Positions 17,747 through 26,959 of a DNA stretch of 64,000 nt are shown piece after piece; positions within the stretch are counted from its first letter, which is position 1, and each line of letters starts with the position of its first letter. The DNA comes from Candidatus Dependentiae bacterium Noda2021. GTDB taxonomy: Bacteria > Babelota > Babeliae > Babelales > Vermiphilaceae. Location of the stretch: NCBI GenBank assembly GCA_020886235.1, contig AP025250.1, positions 868,001-932,000 on the forward strand, in the 5' to 3' direction. The notes below the pieces were generated by a model. It did no database searches, was not told the origin of the DNA, and saw nothing but the letters and a program-made list of their open reading frames with translations. The position numbers were made by a program, and so were the translations under genes.

Positions 17747-18412
17747 ATGATGAAACCATATTCTCTGGTAATGAGCATCATGATTATTTGCCCGTCTTAT
17801 GCAATGGATACGTTGCAATCAAGTTTTAAACAGTTCTGTTCTACTCTTAATAAACGCATCACTTTTCTTGCCACAAAAATGGCATACAAAAAACATGGCG
17901 TTACCACCCAATATGTACTAGAAAAAACCGCAGAACAGATTTCTCAACCGTGGATCCACCCTGTGCGTATATTTACTGCGTTGCATGAATTTGAAGTTTT
18001 TTGCGAACTACTTCTTAAAGCAGAAACTCTTAAAACCCGCATGCGCGATTTGCAATATACGATCTACATCCAACAAGCTACCATACAAGGTTTAAAAGCT
18101 GTTGCGCGCAATCAATACGTGCTCGATCACCAGATAAACTATCTAGTTCCCCTCATCCAAGGCAATAGTAAGATGTATCAAAAAGTGCAAGAAGCATCGC
18201 AATACGCGCTCGGACTAAGCTATGACATTGCTGCTTCACGGGTTACTAAAGATAAAACATGGTTTGCAGCTGTCAGTGAGGTAGAATCTGAGGTAGCTGG
18301 GACGCTCAAAGAAAATCAGCATTATCATGCAGCATTGAATTCTTTGTTTAATCATGCAATAAAACAATTAACCAAGTATGAAAATAAGACTCAAAAAACT
18401 CAAGAAGCGTAA
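17747..18412 (+). CDS. Exported helical protein of unknown function
   Basis: About 222 residues. The start lies at one of two consecutive ATGs (17747 or 17750), and GGAG at 17741 fits the second better. The signal peptide ends near SYAMD. The mature protein is predicted all-helical with many Gln/Lys/Ala and ends KTQEA, like its upstream neighbour. No family is recognised. Confidence 0.8.
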   Translation: MMKPYSLVMSIMIICPSYAMDTLQSSFKQFCSTLNKRITFLATKMAYKKHGVTTQYVLEKTAEQISQPWIHPVRIFTALHEFEVFCELLLKAETLKTRMRDLQYTIYIQQATIQGLKAVARNQYVLDHQINYLVPLIQGNSKMYQKVQEASQYALGLSYDIAASRVTKDKTWFAAVSEVESEVAGTLKENQHYHAALNSLFNHAIKQLTKYENKTQKTQEA

Positions 18413-18448
18413 ATTGTGTATTTAAAGAACATTTAAATAGCACAAATA

Positions 18449-18476
18449 AGAGCAGTTGTTTTACAGCTCTCTTTTT
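18449..18476 (+). terminator. Likely intrinsic terminator
   Basis: AGAGC (18449-18453) pairs with GCTCT (18466-18470) with two further pairs beyond an A-A mismatch, followed by CTTTTT. It lies between convergent genes. Confidence 0.55.
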
Positions 18477-18516
18477 AGATTAATTTTACAATTTAGATAT
18501 ATTCTAGTTTTACAAA

Positions 18517-19086
18517 TTACCTCGAAACTGCCAACACGTCGATGGTTGAATCTTCTAATTTATCGCCATTAAACTCTAATACTATGTTAATATCAGCATT
18601 TTGATTTACAAGATCTACGTTATGTTGCCAAGTTATTTCATTATAGTACGGAATTTCAAGGTTCACCGATATTACATCTGGCCGTATTGACCATTGGTCC
18701 GCTGCCCAAAAGGCTCGTCCTGCTATACGTGAGACAAGCAAGGTGGTCAGCATACCAAGCTTAGTTTGTTTGTCCGCATCATATATTGATATTTTAACGC
18801 CGGTACTGTGTTTCACACCTGCGCTATGAAAACCCGCCAATGCGGTTTTGATAGTGATATTTGACAATGTTGAACCCGGATTTATAATTAAAACCTTACT
18901 TCCATTAAATGATCCATTTTCATCTGCTTCAAGCAAAAGTGCTTTGCTTGTATTATTAGTTAGCTTTCTGATTTTAAAATTTACTTTATCAATAGCACTA
19001 AGATATTTGCTCAAATCTTGTTCAGCAGCTTTTAACCCTAAAGAACTAATTATGCATGCTAATGCAAATATTTTTTTAAAGTTCAT
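18517..19086 (-). CDS. Exported beta-rich protein of unknown function
   Basis: About 189 residues from the ATG at 19086, where the signal peptide MNFKKIFALACIISSLGLKA begins. An upstream in-frame ATG at 19107 would put seven polar residues in front and is less likely. The mature part (FKIRKLTNNTSKALLLEADENG, VLIINPGSTLSNITIKTAL) alternates polar and hydrophobic residues as in beta-strands. It loosely recalls the FEIRNHD family (an N-terminal F-x-I-R-x-x-x-N block and a P-G-x-T block), but I cannot show homology by eye. Confidence 0.75.
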   Translation of the reverse strand: MNFKKIFALACIISSLGLKAAEQDLSKYLSAIDKVNFKIRKLTNNTSKALLLEADENGSFNGSKVLIINPGSTLSNITIKTALAGFHSAGVKHSTGVKISIYDADKQTKLGMLTTLLVSRIAGRAFWAADQWSIRPDVISVNLEIPYYNEITWQHNVDLVNQNADINIVLEFNGDKLEDSTIDVLAVSR

Positions 19087-19298
19087 AGAAATATCCTTTT
19101 TTCCCATTGCTTGTAATTGTCATATATACGAAAATGGTAGCAAAATAATCATTCAATTAGCAATATTAATATGTTTGTGCGTATTTAATAAAATGCTCTT
19201 TATTTTATTATTAATGTTTAATTTTTTAATGCTTGTAAGTAAGAACTAATTTAAGTATTCTTGACTAGATGAGTTTACCATTACTAAACGGAGCTTTT

Positions 19299-19385
19299 AT
19301 GCCGCTCAATTACCCATTTTTGAGTTTTTCTTTCTACCTACCTGCATCTCTGGCTGGTGCTCATCATCGACATCATCATTCCTAA
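19299..19385 (+). CDS. His-rich 28-residue mini-ORF, possible leader peptide of the downstream symporter
   Basis: An ATG at 19299 preceded by CGGAG at correct spacing opens 28 codons that end AHHRHHHS, with five His among its last seven residues. The stop is 69 bases before the start of the sodium:solute symporter. The downstream segment holds AATACA/TGTATT and AATTCC/GGTATT half-sites, the latter followed by seven T. This is weakly reminiscent of an attenuator. A His run in a short upstream ORF is the hallmark of the his operon leader, so control of transport by histidine supply is an attractive inference. Alternatively it could be a tiny secreted or metal-binding peptide, or chance. Confidence 0.4.
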   Translation: MPLNYPFLSFSFYLPASLAGAHHRHHHS

Positions 19386-19454
19386 TACACTGTTTTTCTT
19401 TCTGTATTAATTCCTTTCTTGGTATTCTTTTTTTGTATTTTGTTTGAGGATGTT

Positions 19455-20788
19455 ATGAATATTGTTCTTTTTCTTATTTTTTTTACCGCTCTTGCAACCT
19501 TGTATTTTGTCTTAGGTTTGCGCGCTTCTCGCACCGTTAAAACTGCTTCTGATTATTATCTTGCAGGCCGATCACTCGGTGTAATGCAAGTAACCTGCAA
19601 TTTGATTGCTACCCAGCTGGGTGGAGGATTGCTCCTGGGTACTGCTGCCACTGCATATTCCATTGGCTATTATGGGATTTTATACACGCTTGGTATGAGT
19701 ATTGGCTTTTTGTTGCTCGCCATGGGTATCGCATCACGCTTGCAGCAATTTAAAGTCACTACCACTGCACAATTATTTGAAACACAATATAAATCCCCTG
19801 CGTTAAAAAAAATCGCTTCGTTACTTTCTATCATTACCTTTTTTGGCATTTTAATAGCGCAAGTAATTGGTACTCGCTCACTCATTGCGGGTCTTGGCTT
19901 TGACTCGTTTTGGTTAATCATACCGTTTTGGTTTTCAGTTATTGGCTACACGATGCTGGGCGGATTGCGCGCCATTACCATTAATGATATGATCCAGCTT
20001 GGATTGATCACTCTTATTTTTGGATCTATTTTTGTGTATAGCCTATTTTCAAATCCCGGCCTTGCTTTACGCATGTGGACTGAGCAATCACTAGTATTTG
20101 CAAAACAGCCAGAGCAGACAAGTTTGCTCTCAATTATTTTAATGCCTGCGTTATTCTCGCTCTTTCAACAAGATTTAGCACAACGCTTTTTTGCATCGCG
20201 TACCAAAGCAGTAGCCACCGTATCGGCATTATATGCAGGATTGTTCTTAGTCTTGTTTGCGTGTATTCCTGTTTACTTTGGTATGGCAACACGTCTTTTA
20301 GACTTTGATTTACAAGGAGCCAATCCCTTAATTGTGTACTTAAACAACAGTATATCGGGCTCAGTAGTAGCGCTTGCACTCTGCGCTATTGTAGCTGCGA
20401 TCGTTTCTACTGCAGATGCCTTACTCAATGGTATCAGCGCTAATATTACGCAAGACTTTAATATTACTCTTCCCGGCATGAGCCCCTTGCTACGTCAAAA
20501 ATTACGACGCTTGCCATTGGTGTTTCTGCGTTAATTGCATCGTATGGTGTACCACAAGATATATTGGGCATGATTATTAATAGCTATGAGATATCAGTAA
20601 GCTGTTTATTGGTATCACTACTCGTGTGTTACTTTAAAAAAGAGGTTTCCAGACGCGCTGCCTGTGTGAGTATTGCTGCAGGATTTGTTGCTTTCAGTGC
20701 GCTACAATTTTTCACACCACCGGTTCCACGTGAATTAATAAGCCTTGCGGTATCATTGCTTGGCTATGTAATTGGGTCATATCTGTAA
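19455..20788 (+). pseudogene. Sodium:solute symporter family protein, paralogue 2, frameshifted near its C-terminus
   Basis: The ATG at 19455 has GAGGA just upstream and starts a first membrane helix, whereas the longer frame from 19419 adds an implausible extension. SSS landmarks are SDYYLAGRSLGVMQVTCN, ATQLGGGLLLGTAAT, TAQLFETQYKSPALKKIAS and LGGLRAITINDMIQLG. The frame stops at 20534, but the adjacent frame from about 20511 (AIGVSALIASYGVPQDILGM) continues the protein through two more helices to 20788. A single missing base is therefore the likely cause. Intact it would be about 444 residues. It is paralogous to 12503-13897. Confidence 0.85.
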
Positions 20789-20792
20789 ACAA

Positions 20793-21434
20793 TTAACCCT
20801 TTTTGCAGTGGATTAAAATATGATCTGGATCATCAGTGACATAAAACAACTCATCATGATCTTTTACAATATAATTATTAGCTAGGGCTTGTGCATACCA
20901 ATCTACAATGGGTTGCCAAAAGTGAGTTCCCACTAAAATTATGGGGACTCTTTTTACGTAACCATGTTTACATGCCGTTAGTAGTTCAAAAAATTCATCC
21001 ATAGTACCAATGCCGCCAGGGAAGAAGACAAACGCACATGAATAGCGCATTAACAGCCATTGTCTTCCAAAAAATTGACTCACCCGTATTGAAAGACCAC
21101 ACCCACTGGTAAATCCCTCATCGATGCCATCAACGCCAATTCCTAAAGTTTTGGGTGTCTTATTACCCGCACTTTGTGCACCGCAGTTGGCTGCCTTCAT
21201 GATACCCGGACCACCACCGGTTACAATTGAATAACCACGACTCGTTAATTTTTGAGCAAGCGCATAAGCTTGATCCGCGTACACACTGTCTTGGGGTAAT
21301 TGAGAGCTGCCCAAAATAGTAACAACTGATTTGCTTAATTGAGTACGAATCACATAAGCCGTTCTCATTACTTGCCAGCCGGCTTTAATATATTGCCAAA
21401 ATAAAACCAGATCACTTTTTGACCACGTTTTCAC
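20793..21434 (-). CDS. LOG-family protein (TIGR00730-type nucleotide phosphoribohydrolase), paralogue 1
   Basis: A 213-residue cytosolic protein. Family motifs are VTGGGPGIMKAANCGA and FFPGGIGTMDEFFELLT (the PGGxGTxxE motif that binds the nucleotide phosphate and carries the catalytic Glu). Members cleave the N-glycosidic bond of nucleoside 5'-monophosphates, and in plants and some bacteria they activate cytokinins. The older label 'lysine decarboxylase' is wrong for this fold. It overlaps its upstream paralogue by 4 bases. Confidence 0.9.
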   Translation of the reverse strand: MKTWSKSDLVLFWQYIKAGWQVMRTAYVIRTQLSKSVVTILGSSQLPQDSVYADQAYALAQKLTSRGYSIVTGGGPGIMKAANCGAQSAGNKTPKTLGIGVDGIDEGFTSGCGLSIRVSQFFGRQWLLMRYSCAFVFFPGGIGTMDEFFELLTACKHGYVKRVPIILVGTHFWQPIVDWYAQALANNYIVKDHDELFYVTDDPDHILIHCKKG

Positions 21435-22123
21435 GACATGTCCTTTTTAGTGATTGTTCCTTTGCTGTCAATCACACACTTATCTTCAACAATACAAAAT
21501 GCCTCAGTCAAATCATCGGTCAGCGTAAAGAGACCGATATCTTGCATTGCAATCAGGCCATGAGAAAGCATCTCAGTATTTACCCACTGCATAAACGGTT
21601 GCCAATATTCTTTGCCAATTAAAACGATGGGAGTTTTTTTGAGTGTACTTGTTTGAATGAGCGTTAGCACTTCACCCAGTTCATCTAATGTTCCAAAGCC
21701 ACCTGGAAACACCACAAACGCACTTGAATATTGAGTTAACAACCATTTGCGCGCAAAAAAATAATCAACCTGAAAGTAATCAAGCAAACACTCATTTTTT
21801 GGTTCATTGAGTGTCGTAACCCCAATGCCCATGGTCCTACCTTTTTCTTTGGGATGTACATACGCACCACAACTTGCAGCTTGCATTATGCCAGATCCGC
21901 CACCCGTAAGAACCGATATGCCACGCTCGGCAAACTGATGAGCTAGCTGGTGAGCTTTTTTTGCATACATGATGTCTTGGCCAAAACGCGAGCCTCCAAA
22001 AATTGAGACTAAGGGGCCAGGCAATGCAAATATGCGACATGACCCCTTAAGCATTTGAAAAACAACGCGTTGTAATTTAAAAAAAGTTTTGATACTTAAA
22101 TAAGCAAATAAACAAAAACGCAT
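21431..22123 (-). CDS. LOG-family protein, paralogue 2
   Basis: A 230-residue protein with LTGGGSGIMQAASCGAY and VVFPGGFGTLDELGEVLTL. About 25 hydrophobic or basic residues precede the Rossmann core (VSIFGGSRFGQD). It is the upstream member of a coupled pair; its stop overlaps the start of paralogue 1 (ATGA). A tandem pair suggests either two substrates or a hetero-oligomer, which is inferred. It lies 10 bases after the small gene at 22134. Confidence 0.9.
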   Translation of the reverse strand: MRFCLFAYLSIKTFFKLQRVVFQMLKGSCRIFALPGPLVSIFGGSRFGQDIMYAKKAHQLAHQFAERGISVLTGGGSGIMQAASCGAYVHPKEKGRTMGIGVTTLNEPKNECLLDYFQVDYFFARKWLLTQYSSAFVVFPGGFGTLDELGEVLTLIQTSTLKKTPIVLIGKEYWQPFMQWVNTEMLSHGLIAMQDIGLFTLTDDLTEAFCIVEDKCVIDSKGTITKKDMS

Positions 22124-22133
22124 TGTTGCTACA

Positions 22134-22487
22134 TTACTTAATGGTTTTATTTATGAGCTCAATAAGTTCTTTTGCGGCATGCTCAATATCTTTGTGACCG
22201 TGGTGACGAGCATGCTCTAAAGAATCTTTAAGCGCGCTGATATGCACTATTTTTAAATCACCTGTTGGATAATCATAGCGCTCTTTTGCATCCTCTGGAA
22301 AATCGGAATTAATTCCTAAATGCCACAACGCATAGCTTGAAATATCATGAGTGTTTAAATATTTGACGATTTCATCATCAGTTGGTTTATCTTCACGCCA
22401 ATTTGAATGATGTTTTGCAACCTCTAATTTCCCCTCGATAAGCTTTCTTGCATATTCAAGTGCTTGTCTATTGAGTGTTACTGCCAC
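22134..22487 (-). CDS. Small soluble protein of unknown function
   Basis: A 117-residue protein without a signal peptide, rich in His, Lys, Asp and Glu (VAKHHSNW, HARHHGHKDIEHAAKELI). It looks helical with a central loop. An AAGGAG site precedes the start. It heads a three-gene unit with the two LOG genes and is divergent from the MauE-like gene. No family is recognised. Confidence 0.78.
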   Translation of the reverse strand: MAVTLNRQALEYARKLIEGKLEVAKHHSNWREDKPTDDEIVKYLNTHDISSYALWHLGINSDFPEDAKERYDYPTGDLKIVHISALKDSLEHARHHGHKDIEHAAKELIELINKTIK

Positions 22488-22509
22488 AACACGCTCCTTT
22501 TTAAAATGG

Positions 22510-22538
22510 TTGACAGGTACGATATACTTGCATAGTGT
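22510..22538 (+). promoter_or_regulatory. Predicted sigma70-type promoter
   Basis: TTGACA (perfect -35), a 17-base spacer and TAGTGT, 27 bases upstream of the start at 22566. Confidence 0.5.
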
Positions 22539-22565
22539 ATCGTTGTTATAAAATGAAAGGCAAGT

Positions 22566-23057
22566 ATGTCACGTAGCTCATCGTATTCATTTGAACAGTT
22601 CAAACCACTCATAATAATTACCGCTGTTATTATCGTTCTTACTGTACTTTTGCAACTCTTTCATGGATTTACTACATCGGGGTTCATGCTGGATTTTATG
22701 GGAGTATTTTTTTTAGTATTTGGTGCTTTTAAACTCGCTAATGTCTCTGCTTTTGCAAAAGCGTATAAACAATATGATCTCATTACCCAGCAGTTTCCGC
22801 TGTGGGGATACCTATACCCTTTTATTGAAGTTACTTTAGGGGTTGCCTACTTATTTCGCTTCAATATTTATCTTATATCCGCCATCACCCTAATCCTCAT
22901 GATAATTGGAAGCATCGGCGTTTATCGTAAACTCAAAAAAAAAGAAACGATAGCATGCGCCTGTTTGGGTACGGTTTTTAAGCTGCCCATGACATATGTA
23001 ACCTTAGCCGAAGATCTGATAATGGCTTTAATGGCTGGCTATATGTTGATTTTTTAG
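22566..23057 (+). CDS. MauE/DoxX-like four-helix membrane protein
   Basis: A 163-residue inner-membrane protein with four hydrophobic helices. The order of features matches the MauE/DoxX-like group: LVFGAFKLANVSAFAKAYKQYD, then PLWGYLYPFIEVTLGVAYL, then ACACLGTVFKLPMTYVTLAED. The CxCLG pair is typical of MauE-like proteins linked to thiol or metal handling. Its exact role here is unknown. It precedes the GNAT-like array by 7 bases and may share its transcript. Confidence 0.75.
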   Translation: MSRSSSYSFEQFKPLIIITAVIIVLTVLLQLFHGFTTSGFMLDFMGVFFLVFGAFKLANVSAFAKAYKQYDLITQQFPLWGYLYPFIEVTLGVAYLFRFNIYLISAITLILMIIGSIGVYRKLKKKETIACACLGTVFKLPMTYVTLAEDLIMALMAGYMLIF

Positions 23058-23064
23058 GACTATA

Positions 23065-23805
23065 ATGCGGTGTGTAATAATGTTATTGCTTAGCATGTCT
23101 GCACTCACTCTGCCTCAAGAACATACTACAATTTTTGCATCGTCGTTAGGTAAAAAAACTATTTCAACTGATCGATGCTACCTCAGACCAACGCAGATTA
23201 AAGAATATAAAGAATTTTCCCATGCAATGAGCCTTGATGATGTCCTGTGTTATTACTTGTTTGGAGGCAGGGTAAGCACTACACGTGCGCAAAGAAATTT
23301 TGCAAGCTGGTTTAATAAAAAATCTATAAAACTGTTCTTAATGCTACAAAATACGAGCAAATCTAATCCGCGAATATGGACAGTATTAGAAAAACAATCA
23401 GATGAGATAATTGGTTTCGTTGGGTTACACCGATTATATAAAAACGTAAATACTGCTTTAAGCATTTTCAACAAAAAAAATTTCAATCTTTCCCTATCTC
23501 TGTTTCCTGCTCATCAAGGCCGACACCTCTCATTGGAAGTAACAACTGCTTTTGTACAGGCTTTTTTTAACACTAAAAAATACAAACGGTCCACTGGGCT
23601 AACGTTTTTGGTTAACAAGAAAAATGATCGCGCAATTTCATGCTTTACCGATTATGAATCAAACCACCCACGCTACGGCTTGCAAGACCAGGGTATATTT
23701 AAATACAAATATTCTAAGCGATTTACGATGGCATGCTATACACTTTCGCGCACCGCGTACGAAGAATTTTCTCAAACCATTAAAGATGTAAATGTGATCG
23801 TATAA
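23065..23805 (+). CDS. Exported GNAT-like acetyltransferase, array member 1
   Basis: A 246-residue protein with a signal peptide (MLLLSMSALTLPQ). A RimJ/RimL-type GNAT layout follows: TDRCYLRPT at the first strand, IWTVLEKQSDEIIGFVGLHRL over the central strands, FNLSLSLFPAHQGRHLSLEVTTAFVQAFF over the acetyl-CoA loop and helix, and FLVNKKNDRAISC near the end. The acetyl-CoA loop is weaker (HQGRHLS) than the usual Q/RxxGxG/A. It is the most diverged intact member of a seven-gene array. Confidence 0.75.
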   Translation: MRCVIMLLLSMSALTLPQEHTTIFASSLGKKTISTDRCYLRPTQIKEYKEFSHAMSLDDVLCYYLFGGRVSTTRAQRNFASWFNKKSIKLFLMLQNTSKSNPRIWTVLEKQSDEIIGFVGLHRLYKNVNTALSIFNKKNFNLSLSLFPAHQGRHLSLEVTTAFVQAFFNTKKYKRSTGLTFLVNKKNDRAISCFTDYESNHPRYGLQDQGIFKYKYSKRFTMACYTLSRTAYEEFSQTIKDVNVIV

Positions 23806-23855
23806 CCATTTTGCTTAAACAAGCCCCCTTACAATTATTAAAAGGATGAAAACGT

Positions 23856-24573
23856 ATGAAACAAATATTCATAGTAGCAGGTTTAGCACTCAGCTTGCAC
23901 GGTGCAGAAAAAAACCACATAGATTTAAGCTCTTTAGAAACCCCTCGCTTAATACTCAGGTACAGCACAACCCAAGACCGCCAAGTATTTAAGGAAATAG
24001 CCACGTCCGATGATGCGGTATGCCAACATCTTTTTGGAAAATCGGTTAACCAAGAGCAGATGATAAAACGGTTTAGCACATTCAAAGTTAGAGTTGGTCT
24101 ATACTTAAATTTTTTTATTAAAAATAAAACTATTCCTTTTTTGGTAGATCAAATCGTTGGGTAATTTTAGATAAAGAGCGTAATGCTCAACCCATTGGTT
24201 TTATTGGCCTCAAAGATGCAGACAGCAACGTAAAACACTTGTTACCCTCAGATAATTATAAAAATTTCTCAATTTTTCTAAAAACCGATGCCCAAAAAAA
24301 GGTTATGTTAAAGAAATAACACACACATTAATACCTGCGATTATGTCTGCACCCGAACATCAAGATGTTGATGGGTTATGTTTTTTGGTTTCTTCTGACA
24401 ATACCAACGTATTGCATTGTTTGCTCAAAGAAGATGGTTCAACCAAATACGGAGTAAGCGATCTGGGCACAATACCATTGGCCCAAGCTACCTATATGGT
24501 ACCGGAGCCCGTAATTGCCCACATGTTTACGATATCTCGGGAAAATGTTATACAACAATTTCGTAATAACTAA
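23856..24573 (+). pseudogene. GNAT-like acetyltransferase, array member 2, with two frameshifts
   Basis: It begins with a signal peptide (LALSLHGAEKN) and ETPRLILRYSTTQD, a textbook GNAT N-terminus. The frame is lost at the T run 24137-24142. The next frame reads RSNRWVILDKERNAQPIGFIGLKDAD and is lost again at the A run 24294-24300. The third frame reads GYVKEITHTLIPAIMSAPEH and runs to 24573. One extra base in each run restores a protein of about 238 residues that aligns with its neighbours. Two losses in homopolymers could be sequencing error or decay. Confidence 0.75.
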
Positions 24574-24604
24574 ACACCAGCTGTTGTAACACAAGGAAGT
24601 TTTT

Positions 24605-25360
24605 ATGAAAAAAATATTATCTTTAGCCCTCGCATCACTCGCTCTTTGCGCAAGTGAAAATGCTCCGCTGGTGACTAATAAGTCGCTTGATACAATCGTG
24701 CTTGATAATGTAACTTTAAAAAAAGCAGGTGCAAAAGATGCATCAGACTATATAAATTTGGTAAGCGATATCAATGTATCTCGATATCTATTAGGCGCAC
24801 CCATAACTCAAGAAAAAATCGATGCAATTAATAAATCTACCTTCAAGACTAAAATTATGGCGCCCTTGGTTTTTGCTTTGCCAGAATTTCTCACTCGCCG
24901 GTTATTTCATGCCGGACCTCGTTGGATGATAAAAGATCAGAGTGATGCGACCATCGGATCCTTAAGCTTGGCAACACCTCCTGCTGAAATAAAGCAATTT
25001 CTTATTAGCAAAGGTATTAATAGCAACCATTATGATAATCTTGCCATAACATTAAAAGCATCTGAATGGAAAAAGGGATATGCCAAAGAAACTATTTTTG
25101 CCTGCCTAAAAAGAGTTTTTAATAACGAACGATATCAAAACATCAAAGGGATTGTATTGTGCTTTAATAAAGAAAATACCGTTGCCTTAAATCGCCTTCT
25201 TGATAGCCAAACACAGCAAGCAAAACAACCGGTTGTGTATCAAGGCGAAATCAATTTACCAAAAGATTTTAGTAATATTGCACCTGAAGCATTCACCGCA
25301 GCGTGTTTTACCATAAGCAAAAATGACTTTTTGCATTACACCCAGACACAAGAAAAATAG
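24605..25360 (+). CDS. Exported GNAT-like acetyltransferase, array member 3
   Basis: A 251-residue protein with a signal peptide (LALASLALCASEN). The core is VTLKKAGAKDASDYINLVSD, INVSRYLLGAP, RWMIKDQSDATIGSLSLAT, LAITLKASEWKKGYAKETIFACLKRVF (the KGYAKE loop matches the acetyl-CoA pyrophosphate loop), and KGIVLCFNKENTVALNRLL. An AAGGAAG site precedes the ATG. The substrate is unknown; known RimJ/RimL relatives acetylate protein N-termini or small molecules. Confidence 0.85.
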   Translation: MKKILSLALASLALCASENAPLVTNKSLDTIVLDNVTLKKAGAKDASDYINLVSDINVSRYLLGAPITQEKIDAINKSTFKTKIMAPLVFALPEFLTRRLFHAGPRWMIKDQSDATIGSLSLATPPAEIKQFLISKGINSNHYDNLAITLKASEWKKGYAKETIFACLKRVFNNERYQNIKGIVLCFNKENTVALNRLLDSQTQQAKQPVVYQGEINLPKDFSNIAPEAFTAACFTISKNDFLHYTQTQEK

Positions 25361-25402
25361 CAGTCAAAGACTTACATCTAAACTAAAAAATAAAGGAAGT
25401 TT

Positions 25403-26164
25403 ATGAAAAAAATATTATTTTTAGCTCTTACACCACTCCTAATACACACCGCTGAAAAATTGGCTCTTGTCAATAATACCGCCACTGATCCTATAATCAC
25501 ACCGCACCTTACGCTACAAAGAGCAGGTGCCAAGCAAGCTGCGGATTTTGTGAATTTAGTAAGCGATCTTGAAGTTTCACGTTACATGTTTGTAGCGCCA
25601 CTATCTCAAGAAAAACTTAATGCAATGACTCAGTCAACATTCAAAACTAAAATTTTTGCTCCCTTATTTTTTGCACTACCTGAGTTTGCTCAACGCAAAC
25701 TTGCCGGTGCTGGCCCGCGTTGGATAATTAAAGACAACCTAGATAAAAGTATTGGATCGTTGAGCTTATCTACCGTTCCTCAAGATGTTAAAAATTTTTT
25801 AGAGTCTAAGGGTATTGATAGCACAAACTATGAAAACCTAGGGTTGATACTTAAACCTTCAGCATGGAACAAAGGCTATGCCAAGGAAACAGTTTTCACC
25901 GCGCTTAGCCGCATATTTAACAATCCAAAATTTGCCTATCTTAAAGGTGTAACGCTGTGTGTTAATACTGATCACCAGTATGCACTGTCCAAACTCATCA
26001 GCAGCAAAACTAACCATGCCAAAGCTCCGGTAAAACATCATGGTCAGGTATATTTGCCTCATGGGTTTCACAAATTAGTACCTGACGCATGCACTGCTGA
26101 ATGCTTTACTATCAGCAAAGAAGATTTTATGCCGCTGTTGGGTAACTCGAACAATAATAACTAA
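25403..26164 (+). CDS. Exported GNAT-like acetyltransferase, array member 4
   Basis: A 253-residue protein, the closest paralogue of member 3. The signal peptide is followed by LTLQRAGAKQAADFVNLVSDLEVSRYMF, RWIIKDNLDKSIGSLSLST, LGLILKPSAWNKGYAKETVFTALSRIF and GVTLCVNTDHQYALSKLI. Its ribosome binding site context (AAAGGAAGTTT) repeats that of member 3, as expected for a duplicated unit. The tail SNNNN is polar. Confidence 0.86.
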   Translation: MKKILFLALTPLLIHTAEKLALVNNTATDPIITPHLTLQRAGAKQAADFVNLVSDLEVSRYMFVAPLSQEKLNAMTQSTFKTKIFAPLFFALPEFAQRKLAGAGPRWIIKDNLDKSIGSLSLSTVPQDVKNFLESKGIDSTNYENLGLILKPSAWNKGYAKETVFTALSRIFNNPKFAYLKGVTLCVNTDHQYALSKLISSKTNHAKAPVKHHGQVYLPHGFHKLVPDACTAECFTISKEDFMPLLGNSNNNN

Positions 26165-26205
26165 CAACATTCGTTTTATTATTTGCTTTAAAAAAGGTAT
26201 TTAGT

Positions 26206-26946
26206 ATGTTTAACGTGATAGTACTTAGCTTAATGGTATGCATGCCTCTGTTTGCAAGCGAACCCGAAAAGCAGTTGGCTTGCTATACAACTGATGATTA
26301 TATTGAATGTGATAACTTACTACTTAAAAAAACTACTCTTTGGTCGAGCTGGCGCGACGCAAATACATTTATTGAACTTGCTCAAGAACACGCAACCTCC
26401 GAGTTTATGTTTGGCGCACGGGCGACTCAAGAAGACATTGCCCGTATAATTAAACCGAGTTTAAAAAATAAATTATTAGCCACGACTCTTTTTGCGGCAT
26501 CAAATTTATTACAGCATTCTCGTTGGATGATTACCGATACCCAAACAAAACAAGTGATCGGATCTGTGGGTCTTAGTCCATTAAGCCACCCTCAGATAAT
26601 TAAGCTTATCTATGATAATGATGAAAATAACACGAATGTGATGGGATTAGGATTAATGCTTCAAAAAGACTATTGGCAATCCACAAAACTCCGGTCAAGT
26701 ATACTCACTTTCTTACAAACTGTGTTCAATACCCATAAAACCGTTAATGGTATTGCCGTGTGCATCAATGAATATCATGAAGCAGCGCTCAACTGTGTGC
26801 GGAACTCAGAAACTCAACAAGCAATACCCCCATTTGTCTATTGTGGCAAAGCTGACTTTCCTGAAGGCTTTACCGCTGCACACCCAAAAGCATTTAAAGG
26901 TGAATGCTATCTCGTTAAAAATGATAGCGCACTTGATAACGATTAA
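26206..26946 (+). CDS. Exported GNAT-like acetyltransferase, array member 5
   Basis: A 246-residue protein with a signal peptide ending LFASEP. The core is LLLKKTTLWSSWRDANTFIEL, RWMITDTQTKQVIGSVGLSPL, GLGLMLQKDYWQSTKLRSSILTFLQTVF and GIAVCINEYHEAALNCV. The acetyl-CoA loop is degenerate (YWQSTKLRSS in place of W.KGYAKE), so this member may have lost acetyl-CoA binding. It is followed after 13 bases by member 6. Confidence 0.8.
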   Translation: MFNVIVLSLMVCMPLFASEPEKQLACYTTDDYIECDNLLLKKTTLWSSWRDANTFIELAQEHATSEFMFGARATQEDIARIIKPSLKNKLLATTLFAASNLLQHSRWMITDTQTKQVIGSVGLSPLSHPQIIKLIYDNDENNTNVMGLGLMLQKDYWQSTKLRSSILTFLQTVFNTHKTVNGIAVCINEYHEAALNCVRNSETQQAIPPFVYCGKADFPEGFTAAHPKAFKGECYLVKNDSALDND

Positions 26947-26959
26947 ATAAAGGTATTAT

